A stretch of DNA of 64,000 nt, taken from positions 6,156,279 through 6,220,278 of the forward strand of contig NZ_CM001240.1 of NCBI RefSeq assembly GCF_000230835.1. Reading direction: 5' to 3'. Positions 25,961 to 33,172 of this stretch are shown piece after piece. The position numbers were made by a program, and so were the translations under genes. Each line of letters starts with the position of its first letter. Position 1 is the stretch's first letter. Below the pieces are notes generated by a model, which saw only the letters and a program-made list of their open reading frames with translations, ran no database searches and was not told the DNA's origin. The DNA is from Clostridium sp. DL-VIII (GTDB taxonomy: Bacteria; Bacillota; Clostridia; Clostridiales; Clostridiaceae).

Positions 25961-27694
25961 TTACATAGCCTCCTTTGTAATTTGAGAGCTACATATTTCC
26001 TTATAAACATCTGACTCTTTAAGTAATTCTTCATGATTCCCTACTCCTACGAGTTTTCCATCATCTAATACAATTATTAAATCTGCATCTTTTATAGTGC
26101 TTATTCTTTGAGTAACCATAATTACAGTTGTTCCATTAGAATTTTCCTTAAGAGCTTTTCTAAGAGCTGCATCTGTAGCATAATCAAGAGCACTTAAGCT
26201 ATCATCCATAATTAATATTTCTGGTTTTTTTACTAAAGCTCTTGCTATAGTAAGTCTTTGTTTCTGCCCTCCAGAAAAATTCACGCCTCCTTGAGAAATG
26301 TAGGTATCATACTTTTCAGGCATTTTTTCTATAAAATCTTTCGCCATTCCAATTTCAGCTGCTTTTTTTACTTCATCCATTGTGGCATTTTGAGCTCCCC
26401 ATTTTATGTTATCTGACACACTACCTGAAAATAAAACAGCCTTCTGAGGCACAAAACCTATATTATTATCAAGCTCATTTTTCTTATAATCCCTCACATT
26501 AATTCCGTTTATTAATATATCACCTTTGCTGGTATCATATAATCTAGGAATTAAATTAACCAAAGTAGTTTTTCCTGAACCTGTACCTCCTATAATTCCA
26601 ACCATCTGTCCTCTTTTTATTTCAAATGTTATATCACTTACGGCATCCTCTTTAGAACCTTTATAAGAAAAGGATACTTTGTCAAACTTAAGTATTGGAA
26701 TCGTATCATCACATTCTTTATTGAAACTTTTATTTCCATTATACTTAATGCTTGCTTCTGTATTAAACACTTCATTCACACGTGCTGCACTGGCTGCTGC
26801 TTTGGTAAAGGTAACTATAAGAGAAGCAAGTACTATAAGTGCTGATAAAACCATGTTTATATAGTTTATATAAGCAATGACTTTTCCTGTGGTCATCGCT
26901 CCTGAATCTACTCTTATTCCTCCAAACCAAATTACTGCCATAAGTGCAAAATTCATTATTATACTTGTAACAGGATTCATTAAGGCAGATATTTTTCCAA
27001 CCTTGATTGCAGTACCTGCAAGTTCTTCATTGGATTCTTTAAACCTTATTCTTTCACCCTCTACTCTTGAAAAGGCTCTTATAACTCTTACTCCAGATAA
27101 ATTTTCTCTTAATATAAGAGCTAATTTATCAAGTCTTTTTTGAACTACTTTATAAAGTGGAAGTGATTTACTCATAATAAGATATATTGCAAAAATAAAA
27201 AATGGAATTGATAAATACATTATTAAAGATAATTTAACATCAAGTAACATTGCCATTATAATTCCACCAATACAAAGAAATGGTACTCTTATGGCAAGTC
27301 TTATGAACATTGCAAGACCTAATTGAAGTTGATTTACATCATTGGTTACACGATTAATAAGAGATGATGTTCCAAAATCATCAATTTCATTATAAGAAAA
27401 TGTACCTATTTTCTTAAATATAGCATTTCTAAGAGCTGTTCCAAATCCTTGAGCAGCAATAGATGCGAAATATTGACAGGTAAAAGATGATAATACTCCG
27501 CAGACTGCCATTAAAAGCATTATAATTCCTATTCTAATTATGTAGTTAATATCCTTCGTTCCTATGCCTTTATCTGTTATAAGCACCATTATGGTAGGTA
27601 TTGATATTTCAAAAACAGCCTCTAGCAATTTAAATATAGGTCCTAATATAACTTGTTTTTTATACGGCTTTATGAATTTTAATAAGTTATTCAA
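25961..27694 (-). CDS. ABC exporter half-transporter with degenerate catalytic site
   Basis: This 577-residue fused permease-ATPase is the partner of 24221-25960. It has six membrane helices and an ATPase domain with Walker A GGTGSGKTT, signature FSGGQKQR and H-loop VTQRIST, in which the usual switch histidine is Gln. Walker B reads ILIMDDSLSALD, so the catalytic Glu is Asp. Both changes mark the degenerate nucleotide site of heterodimeric exporters. The start is a TTG at 27694 with GGGGG about eight bases upstream. It is the first gene of the pair. The divergent LysR gene at 28206 may control it, although a family B element separates them. Confidence 0.88.
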   Translation of the reverse strand: MNNLLKFIKPYKKQVILGPIFKLLEAVFEISIPTIMVLITDKGIGTKDINYIIRIGIIMLLMAVCGVLSSFTCQYFASIAAQGFGTALRNAIFKKIGTFSYNEIDDFGTSSLINRVTNDVNQLQLGLAMFIRLAIRVPFLCIGGIIMAMLLDVKLSLIMYLSIPFFIFAIYLIMSKSLPLYKVVQKRLDKLALILRENLSGVRVIRAFSRVEGERIRFKESNEELAGTAIKVGKISALMNPVTSIIMNFALMAVIWFGGIRVDSGAMTTGKVIAYINYINMVLSALIVLASLIVTFTKAAASAARVNEVFNTEASIKYNGNKSFNKECDDTIPILKFDKVSFSYKGSKEDAVSDITFEIKRGQMVGIIGGTGSGKTTLVNLIPRLYDTSKGDILINGINVRDYKKNELDNNIGFVPQKAVLFSGSVSDNIKWGAQNATMDEVKKAAEIGMAKDFIEKMPEKYDTYISQGGVNFSGGQKQRLTIARALVKKPEILIMDDSLSALDYATDAALRKALKENSNGTTVIMVTQRISTIKDADLIIVLDDGKLVGVGNHEELLKESDVYKEICSSQITKEAM

Positions 27695-27763
27695 AATTTA
27701 TCCCCCGATCTTCGACATATAGATAAACAATATATAACCTAGACTTATGCGATAACTTACCGA

Positions 27764-28018
27764 AATACAATACATTTGTCTTCCGCAGGACTAGTGAAAT
27801 TTTCGCTGGAAGGTTCTAAATATAAGCTTGTCGCCATTTCAGCGTGTTCCAAATATAAAATTTTGACAAGCTATAAATGGAACAAGCCGTAGAGGAAACT
27901 CGACTCACATTCGTTCGCTGAGTAAGCGATTCACACCAAATCATAGATTTGGGCTCTCTGCTTAAGAACCTTCATCAGCTCAATTTCACATGCCTACTCC
28001 AGAAAAATGTATTGTATT
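27764..28018. repeat. Family B large hairpin element
   Basis: The outer arms AATACAATACATTT (27764) and AAATGTATTGTATT (to 28018) are a perfect 14-bp inverted repeat. The second arms are GTGAAATTTTCGCTGGAAGG and, inverted, CTTCATCAGCTCAATTTCAC. Inside lie CTCA-CATTCGTTCG-TGAG and CCAAATCATAGATTTGG hairpins. The left part (TAACTTACCGAAAT) and the right part (TTCACATGCCTA) recur at 51561-51790. It lies between the divergent exporter and LysR genes. No reading frame of note is inside. Confidence 0.65.
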
Positions 28019-28150
28019 TATAGTGTAATGTTACGATTATAATTTCTCAATAATGCATATATATTACATTTATAAGTTAAATTCTTAAATTAGATATCTA
28101 TATATTGAATATTCCTCAAATTTACTTTATTATTATATCAAAAACAGACA

Positions 28151-28198
28151 CATATAAAAAATACATAATATATATGGCTATCATACATTTTTTATATG
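28151..28198 (+). promoter_or_regulatory. Long palindrome overlapping the lysR-type gene's start region
   Basis: CATATAAAAAAT (28151-28162) and ATTTTTTATATG (28187-28198) are perfect 12-bp inverted arms. The right arm ends at the GGGAG ribosome site, so the folded form would sit against it. It may be a binding site of the LysR protein itself (autoregulation is usual in this family) or a transcript hairpin. Confidence 0.45.
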
Positions 28199-28205
28199 GG
28201 AGAAG

Positions 28206-29081
28206 GTGAAAAAAATAGATATTAAGCAATTAAAATATTTCTATGTTATCGCAGAAGAAGGACAAATAACGAATGCTGCAAAAAGGCTTCACATTGCCCA
28301 ACCTCCATTAAGTTATCAACTGAAAAATCTAGAAAATGAACTAGGAGTACAACTAGTTGAAAGAGGCAGCCGTAATATAAAATTGACAGATGCAGGACTT
28401 ATTCTTTATAAACGTGCTAAACAAATACTATCCCTGACAAAATCTACTGAAGATGAATTAAAGGATTTTAAACATGGGGTAAACGGAACCTTATCCATAG
28501 GAACTGTATCTTCATCTGGAGCTTCACTTTTAGACAGCAGAATGAGTATATTTCACGAAAAATATCCCTTCATAAATTTTGAAATTCATGAAGGGAATAC
28601 TTACGAACTCTTAGAAGCATTAAATAATGGCATAATTGAAATTGCAATAGTAAGAACTCCTTTTAATGCTTCTGGAATAAACTCAATTTTTCTTCCAAAA
28701 GAGCCTATGGTTGCAGCAATGGTAAAGAAACTTAATTGGACAGATAATAATATTATTGCTACTACAGAATTAAATAATAAACCATTAATCTTTTATAGGA
28801 GATTTGAAGGCCTAATATTCAAGGTATGTCAAGCTTCTAATTTTGAGCCTGCTATATTTTGCAAAAATGATGATGCAAGAACCTCTTTACTTTGGGCTAA
28901 TGCTGGACTTGGGATTGCTATAGTTCCAAAATCTTCAATAAAATTAATAGGTTCTTCAAACTTAATTTTTAAGGAAATTGATAATGCAGAACTGTCAACT
29001 CAAATAGCTATAATATGGTCTAAAACAGGTTATCTTTCTTCTGCCGGGAAAAACTTTTTGAATCTTTTTAAAGATAAATAA
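28206..29081 (+). CDS. LysR family transcriptional regulator
   Basis: This 291-residue regulator has the N-terminal winged helix (IKQLKYFYVIAEEGQITNAAKRL, then QPPLSYQLKNLENELG) and a C-terminal ligand-binding domain (GTLSIGTVSSSG, EIAIVRTPF, NAGLGIAIVP). It should bind DNA as a tetramer and respond to a small molecule. The GTG start at 28206 lies only three bases after GGGAG, an unusually short gap, but no better start is in frame. It is divergent from the exporter pair at 24221-27694, the arrangement usual for LysR targets. The target and ligand are unknown. A strong terminator follows. Confidence 0.88.
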   Translation: MKKIDIKQLKYFYVIAEEGQITNAAKRLHIAQPPLSYQLKNLENELGVQLVERGSRNIKLTDAGLILYKRAKQILSLTKSTEDELKDFKHGVNGTLSIGTVSSSGASLLDSRMSIFHEKYPFINFEIHEGNTYELLEALNNGIIEIAIVRTPFNASGINSIFLPKEPMVAAMVKKLNWTDNNIIATTELNNKPLIFYRRFEGLIFKVCQASNFEPAIFCKNDDARTSLLWANAGLGIAIVPKSSIKLIGSSNLIFKEIDNAELSTQIAIIWSKTGYLSSAGKNFLNLFKDK

Positions 29082-29090
29082 GATCATAAT

Positions 29091-29125
29091 AAAAGACTGC
29101 TATATTTTCTTCATAGCAGTCTTTT
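29091..29125. terminator. Bidirectional intrinsic terminator
   Basis: AAAAGACTGCTAT (29091-29103) and ATAGCAGTCTTTT (29113-29125) form a perfect 13-bp stem with a nine-base loop, flanked by A-run and T-run. It should end the LysR transcript and also protect the convergent importer operon. Confidence 0.85.
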
Positions 29126-29281
29126 AACATTATCTATATTATAATTCTAATAATAGTTTAAACTAAGATTTATTAATAAAACAATATTTATTCTTTAATT
29201 TAGAGCATATAAAAAATCACATTTACTACATAACATCTCCATATAGCTTTATAATGGCTAGTATTCAATACTAATATTCTT

Positions 29282-30367
29282 TTATTCGTTAGGTGGCTGC
29301 GCTTTTAGTATTTGCTCAACTTCTTCATCAGTAAGATCGTAATTCAAAAATTTCTTAAAGAAGCTTTTTGTCTCAGCAGATATATCTAAATCTTTAAATT
29401 TATCAGGATAAATTGTTTTGGCAGCCCATTGAATCTGAAGAGCTTCTTCACAACTGTAACGATCCCATAAATATGCTCCTGCTGGATTTTGATATACCTT
29501 TCCATTTTTGACTGCTGATACTTTCTGCCAGTTTGGATCATTAACCATGTTATCTAAAAGATTTACTTTACCATTAGACCCGTCACCACCAAGTATAATT
29601 ATATCAGGATTCCACTCCATTACCTGCTCTAAAGATACTTCTTTCATAGTACCATTAATTTCCTTTGCTGCGTTTATTCCCCCAGCAGATTCAATCCAGT
29701 CATTAATAATAGAATTTCCTCCATCAACTGCAATTGGAGATAGAGATTCTACATGGAGAATTTTAGGTTTTTCATTATCCGGTACATCTGAAGTGACATC
29801 TTTAATTATTTTTATTTTGTCATCTAAGTATTTATTATATTCAGCTGCACGTTTTTCAGCATCTCCACCTAAAACCTCTCCTGTTAGAGTCACACACTTT
29901 TTCATTGAATCAAAATCAGTGAAATTTAATTGGACTGTTGGAATACCTAAGCTTGAAATTTTATCAACGCTTTTATCAGCTGCTTGTACAAATACTACAT
30001 CTGGCTTATTATTCATTAAATCCTCTGTATTAAAATTTGCCCCAAAGGTACTGACTGCGCTATTCATATTTGGAGTAACCTTATAAATCCATGGAGTAGC
30101 TACCTTAGTAAGAGAGGTTGCTACCACCTTATCACCAACACCTAATACAGATAAAACTTCATTATGAGCTTTCCAAGAATCAGCAATTTTATTTATAGTT
30201 GTAGGCACTTCAACTTTTGCACCTGAAGCATCCGTAATGCTTTTCGTTTTTTGAGAATCTTGTGCTTTAGAATTCTGCTCCGAAGATGTAGTTCCTTGAC
30301 TTGAATTACATCCAGTAAATGCTGCTGCAAAAAAAATACATAAAGTTACTGCTATTAATTTTTTCAT
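29282..30367 (-). CDS. Iron/cobalamin-type ABC importer substrate-binding lipoprotein
   Basis: This 361-residue lipoprotein has a signal peptide with a lipobox (FTGC, Cys20), a Ser/Gln/Lys linker, and the class III periplasmic-binding fold: SITDASGAKVEVP, IADSWKAHNEVLSVLG, MNNKPDVVFVQ, IPTVQLNF, ILHVESLSPIAVDGG, WNPDIIILGG, VYQNPAGAYLW. This fold binds siderophores, haem, cobalamin or metal chelates at the outer face. The C-terminus has an extra helical stretch ending TDEEVEQILKAQ. It is the last gene of an ATPase-permease-binding protein operon; the binding protein more often comes first. The substrate cannot be told. Confidence 0.88.
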   Translation of the reverse strand: MKKLIAVTLCIFFAAAFTGCNSSQGTTSSEQNSKAQDSQKTKSITDASGAKVEVPTTINKIADSWKAHNEVLSVLGVGDKVVATSLTKVATPWIYKVTPNMNSAVSTFGANFNTEDLMNNKPDVVFVQAADKSVDKISSLGIPTVQLNFTDFDSMKKCVTLTGEVLGGDAEKRAAEYNKYLDDKIKIIKDVTSDVPDNEKPKILHVESLSPIAVDGGNSIINDWIESAGGINAAKEINGTMKEVSLEQVMEWNPDIIILGGDGSNGKVNLLDNMVNDPNWQKVSAVKNGKVYQNPAGAYLWDRYSCEEALQIQWAAKTIYPDKFKDLDISAETKSFFKKFLNYDLTDEEVEQILKAQPPNE

Positions 30368-30420
30368 TATTGTTCTCCTTCTTTCTTATTACTAGTTTAA
30401 AACGTATAATCGAATATACC

Positions 30421-31464
30421 TTATATTGAATTTTTTCTTGCTTTTAACAATATACTTAAAAAAAATGGTGCCCCTATTAATGAAGTTAAAATTCCAAGAG
30501 GTATTTCCATTGGAAATATGGTTCTTGAGATATCATCAATCAAGAGTAGATAACTCGCTCCAATTATTACACAATTTGGTATAAGCGTTTTATAATTTGG
30601 TCCAACAATAAGCCTGGTTACATGAGGAATAACTAGTCCTACCCATCCGACCATTCCAGCCATGGCAACTGAAGATGCTGTCAATAAAGTAGAGCAGAAT
30701 ATTAAAATAACCCTCATTCTATCTACATTTATTCCTAAGGATTTTGCTTCTTCATCACCAAAGGCAAGAATATTTAATTTCCACCTCAGTAATAAAATTG
30801 GTATTATTCCTATAATAAATGAAGCTAGTAACAAATAAATTTCATTTGCTGTTATATTAGAAATCCCACCCATAAGCCAGAACGTTATAGCTGGCAGTTT
30901 ACTATCTGGATCAGCTACATATTTTATCAGTGAAATAAGAGATTGAAATAGAGATGAAATTACTATTCCTGTAAGCACTAATATTAATGTCGTGCTATTA
31001 CCGCGGCCAATGATCTTACTTATTATGTAAGTTGCAAAAACTGCTCCCATCCCAAAAACAAACGCTAAAAATTCTACTCCTGACATATTGAAGGATAATA
31101 AAAGAGCAATAGCTGCCCCAAAACCAGCGCCTGCTGAAGCACCTAATATATCAGAAGAAACCATAGGATTCTTAAATAGACATTGATAGGATGCTCCTGA
31201 AACTGAGAGGGATGCGCCAATTATTAAAGCTGCCATAATTCGTGGTAATCTTATTTGGAATATTACAGATTCAATATTATCGGACCAAGTTTTAGGAATT
31301 CCTGTTATCTTTGCATAGAATATGTAAATAAGTTCTTTAGGTGTAACAGAATACCTTCCAACTGAAAATGAAATTAGAAATATAAATAACAGTATTAAAA
31401 TTAATATTATCTGTATTGGTATTCTTTTAGCTTTTTTTAGAGTCACCTGGTTTGTTTCCTTCAT
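30421..31464 (-). CDS. FecCD-type ABC importer permease
   Basis: This permease of about 347 residues has around ten membrane helices, as in BtuC and FhuB. Family motifs include SVGRYSVTPKELIYIF near the start, RLPRIMAALIIGASLSVSGASYQ, ILGASAGAGFGAAIALLL, GWVGLVIPHVTRLIVGPNYK and EIPLGILTSLIGAPFFLSIL. I chose the ATG at 31464, which follows AAGGAGA by about ten bases, over the longer frame starting at 31524. It lies 71 bases after the ATPase and 53 bases before the binding-protein gene. The three genes form one importer. Confidence 0.92.
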   Translation of the reverse strand: MKETNQVTLKKAKRIPIQIILILILLFIFLISFSVGRYSVTPKELIYIFYAKITGIPKTWSDNIESVIFQIRLPRIMAALIIGASLSVSGASYQCLFKNPMVSSDILGASAGAGFGAAIALLLSFNMSGVEFLAFVFGMGAVFATYIISKIIGRGNSTTLILVLTGIVISSLFQSLISLIKYVADPDSKLPAITFWLMGGISNITANEIYLLLASFIIGIIPILLLRWKLNILAFGDEEAKSLGINVDRMRVILIFCSTLLTASSVAMAGMVGWVGLVIPHVTRLIVGPNYKTLIPNCVIIGASYLLLIDDISRTIFPMEIPLGILTSLIGAPFFLSILLKARKNSI

Positions 31465-31535
31465 TAAACAATAATCTCCTTCTATAAATATTAGAAAAAT
31501 AAATAATAGCTCTAGAGATGCCATTAATATTTTTC

Positions 31536-32318
31536 TCAGCTAATCATTGGTACACAAGTTTTTATCTTAGCTCCCTTTAAATCACTAGTAGTAATGATTT
31601 TAACATTTATACCATATGCTTTTTTGAGCTTTTCTTCTGTAACTACTTCGTCCACATTTCCTACTGTGAACTCACTATTTCTCTGAATTAATGCAACCTT
31701 TGTCGAACATAAAAAGGCGTGATTCGGAAAATGTGATGTCATGATAACTGCTAGGCCATTTTTAGAAAGCTCATTTATCCTCTCCAGAACCCTAATTTGA
31801 TTTCCAAAATCTAAATTGGACGTTGGCTCATCCATTATCAATATTTTAGGTTGCTGCGTAAGAGCTCTGGCAATTAAAACCATCTGCCTTTCTCCTCCAC
31901 TTATTTCTGTATAAATTTTATCCTTTAGATACGATATTTTTAAAGAGTCTATAGCTTTTTCTGCAATATCTATGTCTTGCTGACTTGGAGAAGAAAACAT
32001 AGACATATGTGGACTTCTTCCCATTAAAACCACATCAAAAACTTTAAATGGAAAAGGCGGGGTATGGGCTTGAGGCACATAACCAATAGTTCGGGCCAAC
32101 TTGTTTCTAGTCCAGTCACTTATGTTTTCTCCATCTAGAAGTATTTCTCCACCCTGCAGTTTCAAAAAGCCTAATATGCTCTTAAAAAAAGTTGTCTTTC
32201 CTACACCATTAGCTCCTAATAAACATAATATTTCTCCAGAGCTTATGCTTATAGATATATCTTTGACTATAATATTTGTGCCATAACCACAAAACGCATT
32301 CTTAACCTCTAATTTCAT
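31536..32318 (-). CDS. Iron/cobalamin-type ABC importer ATP-binding protein
   Basis: This ATPase of 260 residues energises the FecCD-type permease. It has Walker A GANGVGKTT, Q-loop GYVPQAH, signature ISGGERQ, Walker B ILIMDEPTSNLD and the H-loop MTSHFPN, all typical of the FepC/BtuD group. The start is the ATG at 32318, six bases after AGGTGG; the longer frame to 32354 lacks a ribosome site. It is the first gene of the operon. Its leader (32409-32553) carries a terminator-like hairpin, so attenuation is possible. Confidence 0.9.
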   Translation of the reverse strand: MKLEVKNAFCGYGTNIIVKDISISISSGEILCLLGANGVGKTTFFKSILGFLKLQGGEILLDGENISDWTRNKLARTIGYVPQAHTPPFPFKVFDVVLMGRSPHMSMFSSPSQQDIDIAEKAIDSLKISYLKDKIYTEISGGERQMVLIARALTQQPKILIMDEPTSNLDFGNQIRVLERINELSKNGLAVIMTSHFPNHAFLCSTKVALIQRNSEFTVGNVDEVVTEEKLKKAYGINVKIITTSDLKGAKIKTCVPMIS

Positions 32319-32408
32319 CTTATACCACCTTTCCTTTATGAATTCATACTTCAATTAACTTCTTCATATTAAATAATTACTTCTAACTTCTTTTCTATAT
32401 ACAACAAT

Positions 32409-32473
32409 AAAAAAACACAACAGCAGTAGTGATTATTATAATCATTACTAGAGAAATCATTTCTTCGCTGTTG
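32409..32473 (-). terminator. Attenuator-like stem-loop in the ABC importer leader
   Basis: CAACAGC (32418-32424) and GCTGTTG (32467-32473) enclose a second AT-rich stem around TGATTATTATAATCA. On the minus strand the structure is followed by GTGTTTTTTTATTG. It lies about 90 bases before the ATPase start and on its coding strand. It therefore either ends an upstream transcript or controls the operon. Confidence 0.55.
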
Positions 32474-32487
32474 CGTCATTGCTATCA

Positions 32488-32553
32488 AATGTATTTATTA
32501 CTCTTTTTGCTACAATATTACTATGCTTTCTTCCTTATCCAAATAAATACATT
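32488..32553 (-). promoter_or_regulatory. Long inverted repeat beside the attenuator
   Basis: AATGTATTTATT (32488-32499) and AATAAATACATT (32542-32553) are perfect 12-bp arms separated by 42 bases. In the minus-strand transcript this would close a multi-branch structure just before the terminator hairpin, a layout like a riboswitch. The enclosed bases (GGATAAGGAAGAAAGC...) match no riboswitch class that I recognise. Confidence 0.4.
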
Positions 32554-32750
32554 ACTACCATATTAAATTGTTTTATTACATATTAATTTATCACACCTAT
32601 TATTATTTGTCTATATTTATCAAAATCTTTCTACTAAACATATTATTATTATATATATTGATGTTAAATTTTATATTTTGTTATCTTTTATTATGTTTAG
32701 TCATTATTTTATTACATTAATCATCAACTCTAAACCAATTCAAAATAAAT

Positions 32751-32792
32751 AAGGTTATGTATTTAATCTTATTATCTTAAATACATAACCTT
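32751..32792. terminator. Long perfect stem-loop downstream of copZ
   Basis: AAGGTTATGTATTTAA (32751-32766) and TTAAATACATAACCTT (32777-32792) are perfect 16-bp arms with a ten-base loop. It lies 33 bases after the copZ stop and is the probable end of the copper operon, though the T-tract is weak. Confidence 0.65.
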
Positions 32793-32824
32793 CATTTAGT
32801 TCTAATCAAATAAATTCTGAACTA

Positions 32825-33028
32825 CTATTTTATATTGACTACATCATAGCCTTCTTCTTCAATTGCATTTTTTAATTCGTCGTCACTATTTTCAGTTTCA
32901 ACTATTGCCCACTTATTCTCAAGACTTACTTCTACTGATGTCACTTTATCTAAATTTTCTAAACCTTCCTTTACATGAGCAACACAATGTTCACAACTCA
33001 TTCCTTCAATTAATATTTTCTTTTTCAT
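32825..33028 (-). CDS. copZ: Copper chaperone, heavy-metal-associated domain
   Basis: This 67-residue cytoplasmic protein is a single HMA domain with the metal site GMSCEHCVAHV (Cys12, Cys15). It should bind Cu(I) and pass it to the CopA ATPase. The pattern beta-alpha-beta-beta-alpha-beta is complete, ending NAIEEEGYDVVNIK. AGGAGG-type ribosome site precedes the ATG. It is the last gene after csoR and copA, separated from copA by a 120-base repeat element. Confidence 0.92.
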   Translation of the reverse strand: MKKKILIEGMSCEHCVAHVKEGLENLDKVTSVEVSLENKWAIVETENSDDELKNAIEEEGYDVVNIK

Positions 33029-33050
33029 TTTTTCACCTCCTCCCCTTACT

Positions 33051-33172
33051 CCAGTTTACAGTTGCTGTTAAAATTAAATTTTATAGCTTAACATTCATCA
33101 TGCGCATTAAAAATGTTATAGTTCATAATTAGTATCTAAAACTGATAACTATCAACCGTTAACTGTAAAATG
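33051..33172. repeat. Small inverted-repeat element spanning the copA 3' end
   Basis: The ends CAGTTTACAGTT (33052-33063) and AACTGTAAAATG (33161-33172) are inverted copies (11 of 12). The right end lies inside the copA coding sequence and supplies its last codons and stop. A related left end occurs at about 6266. The element is a likely insertion between copA and copZ. Confidence 0.5.
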
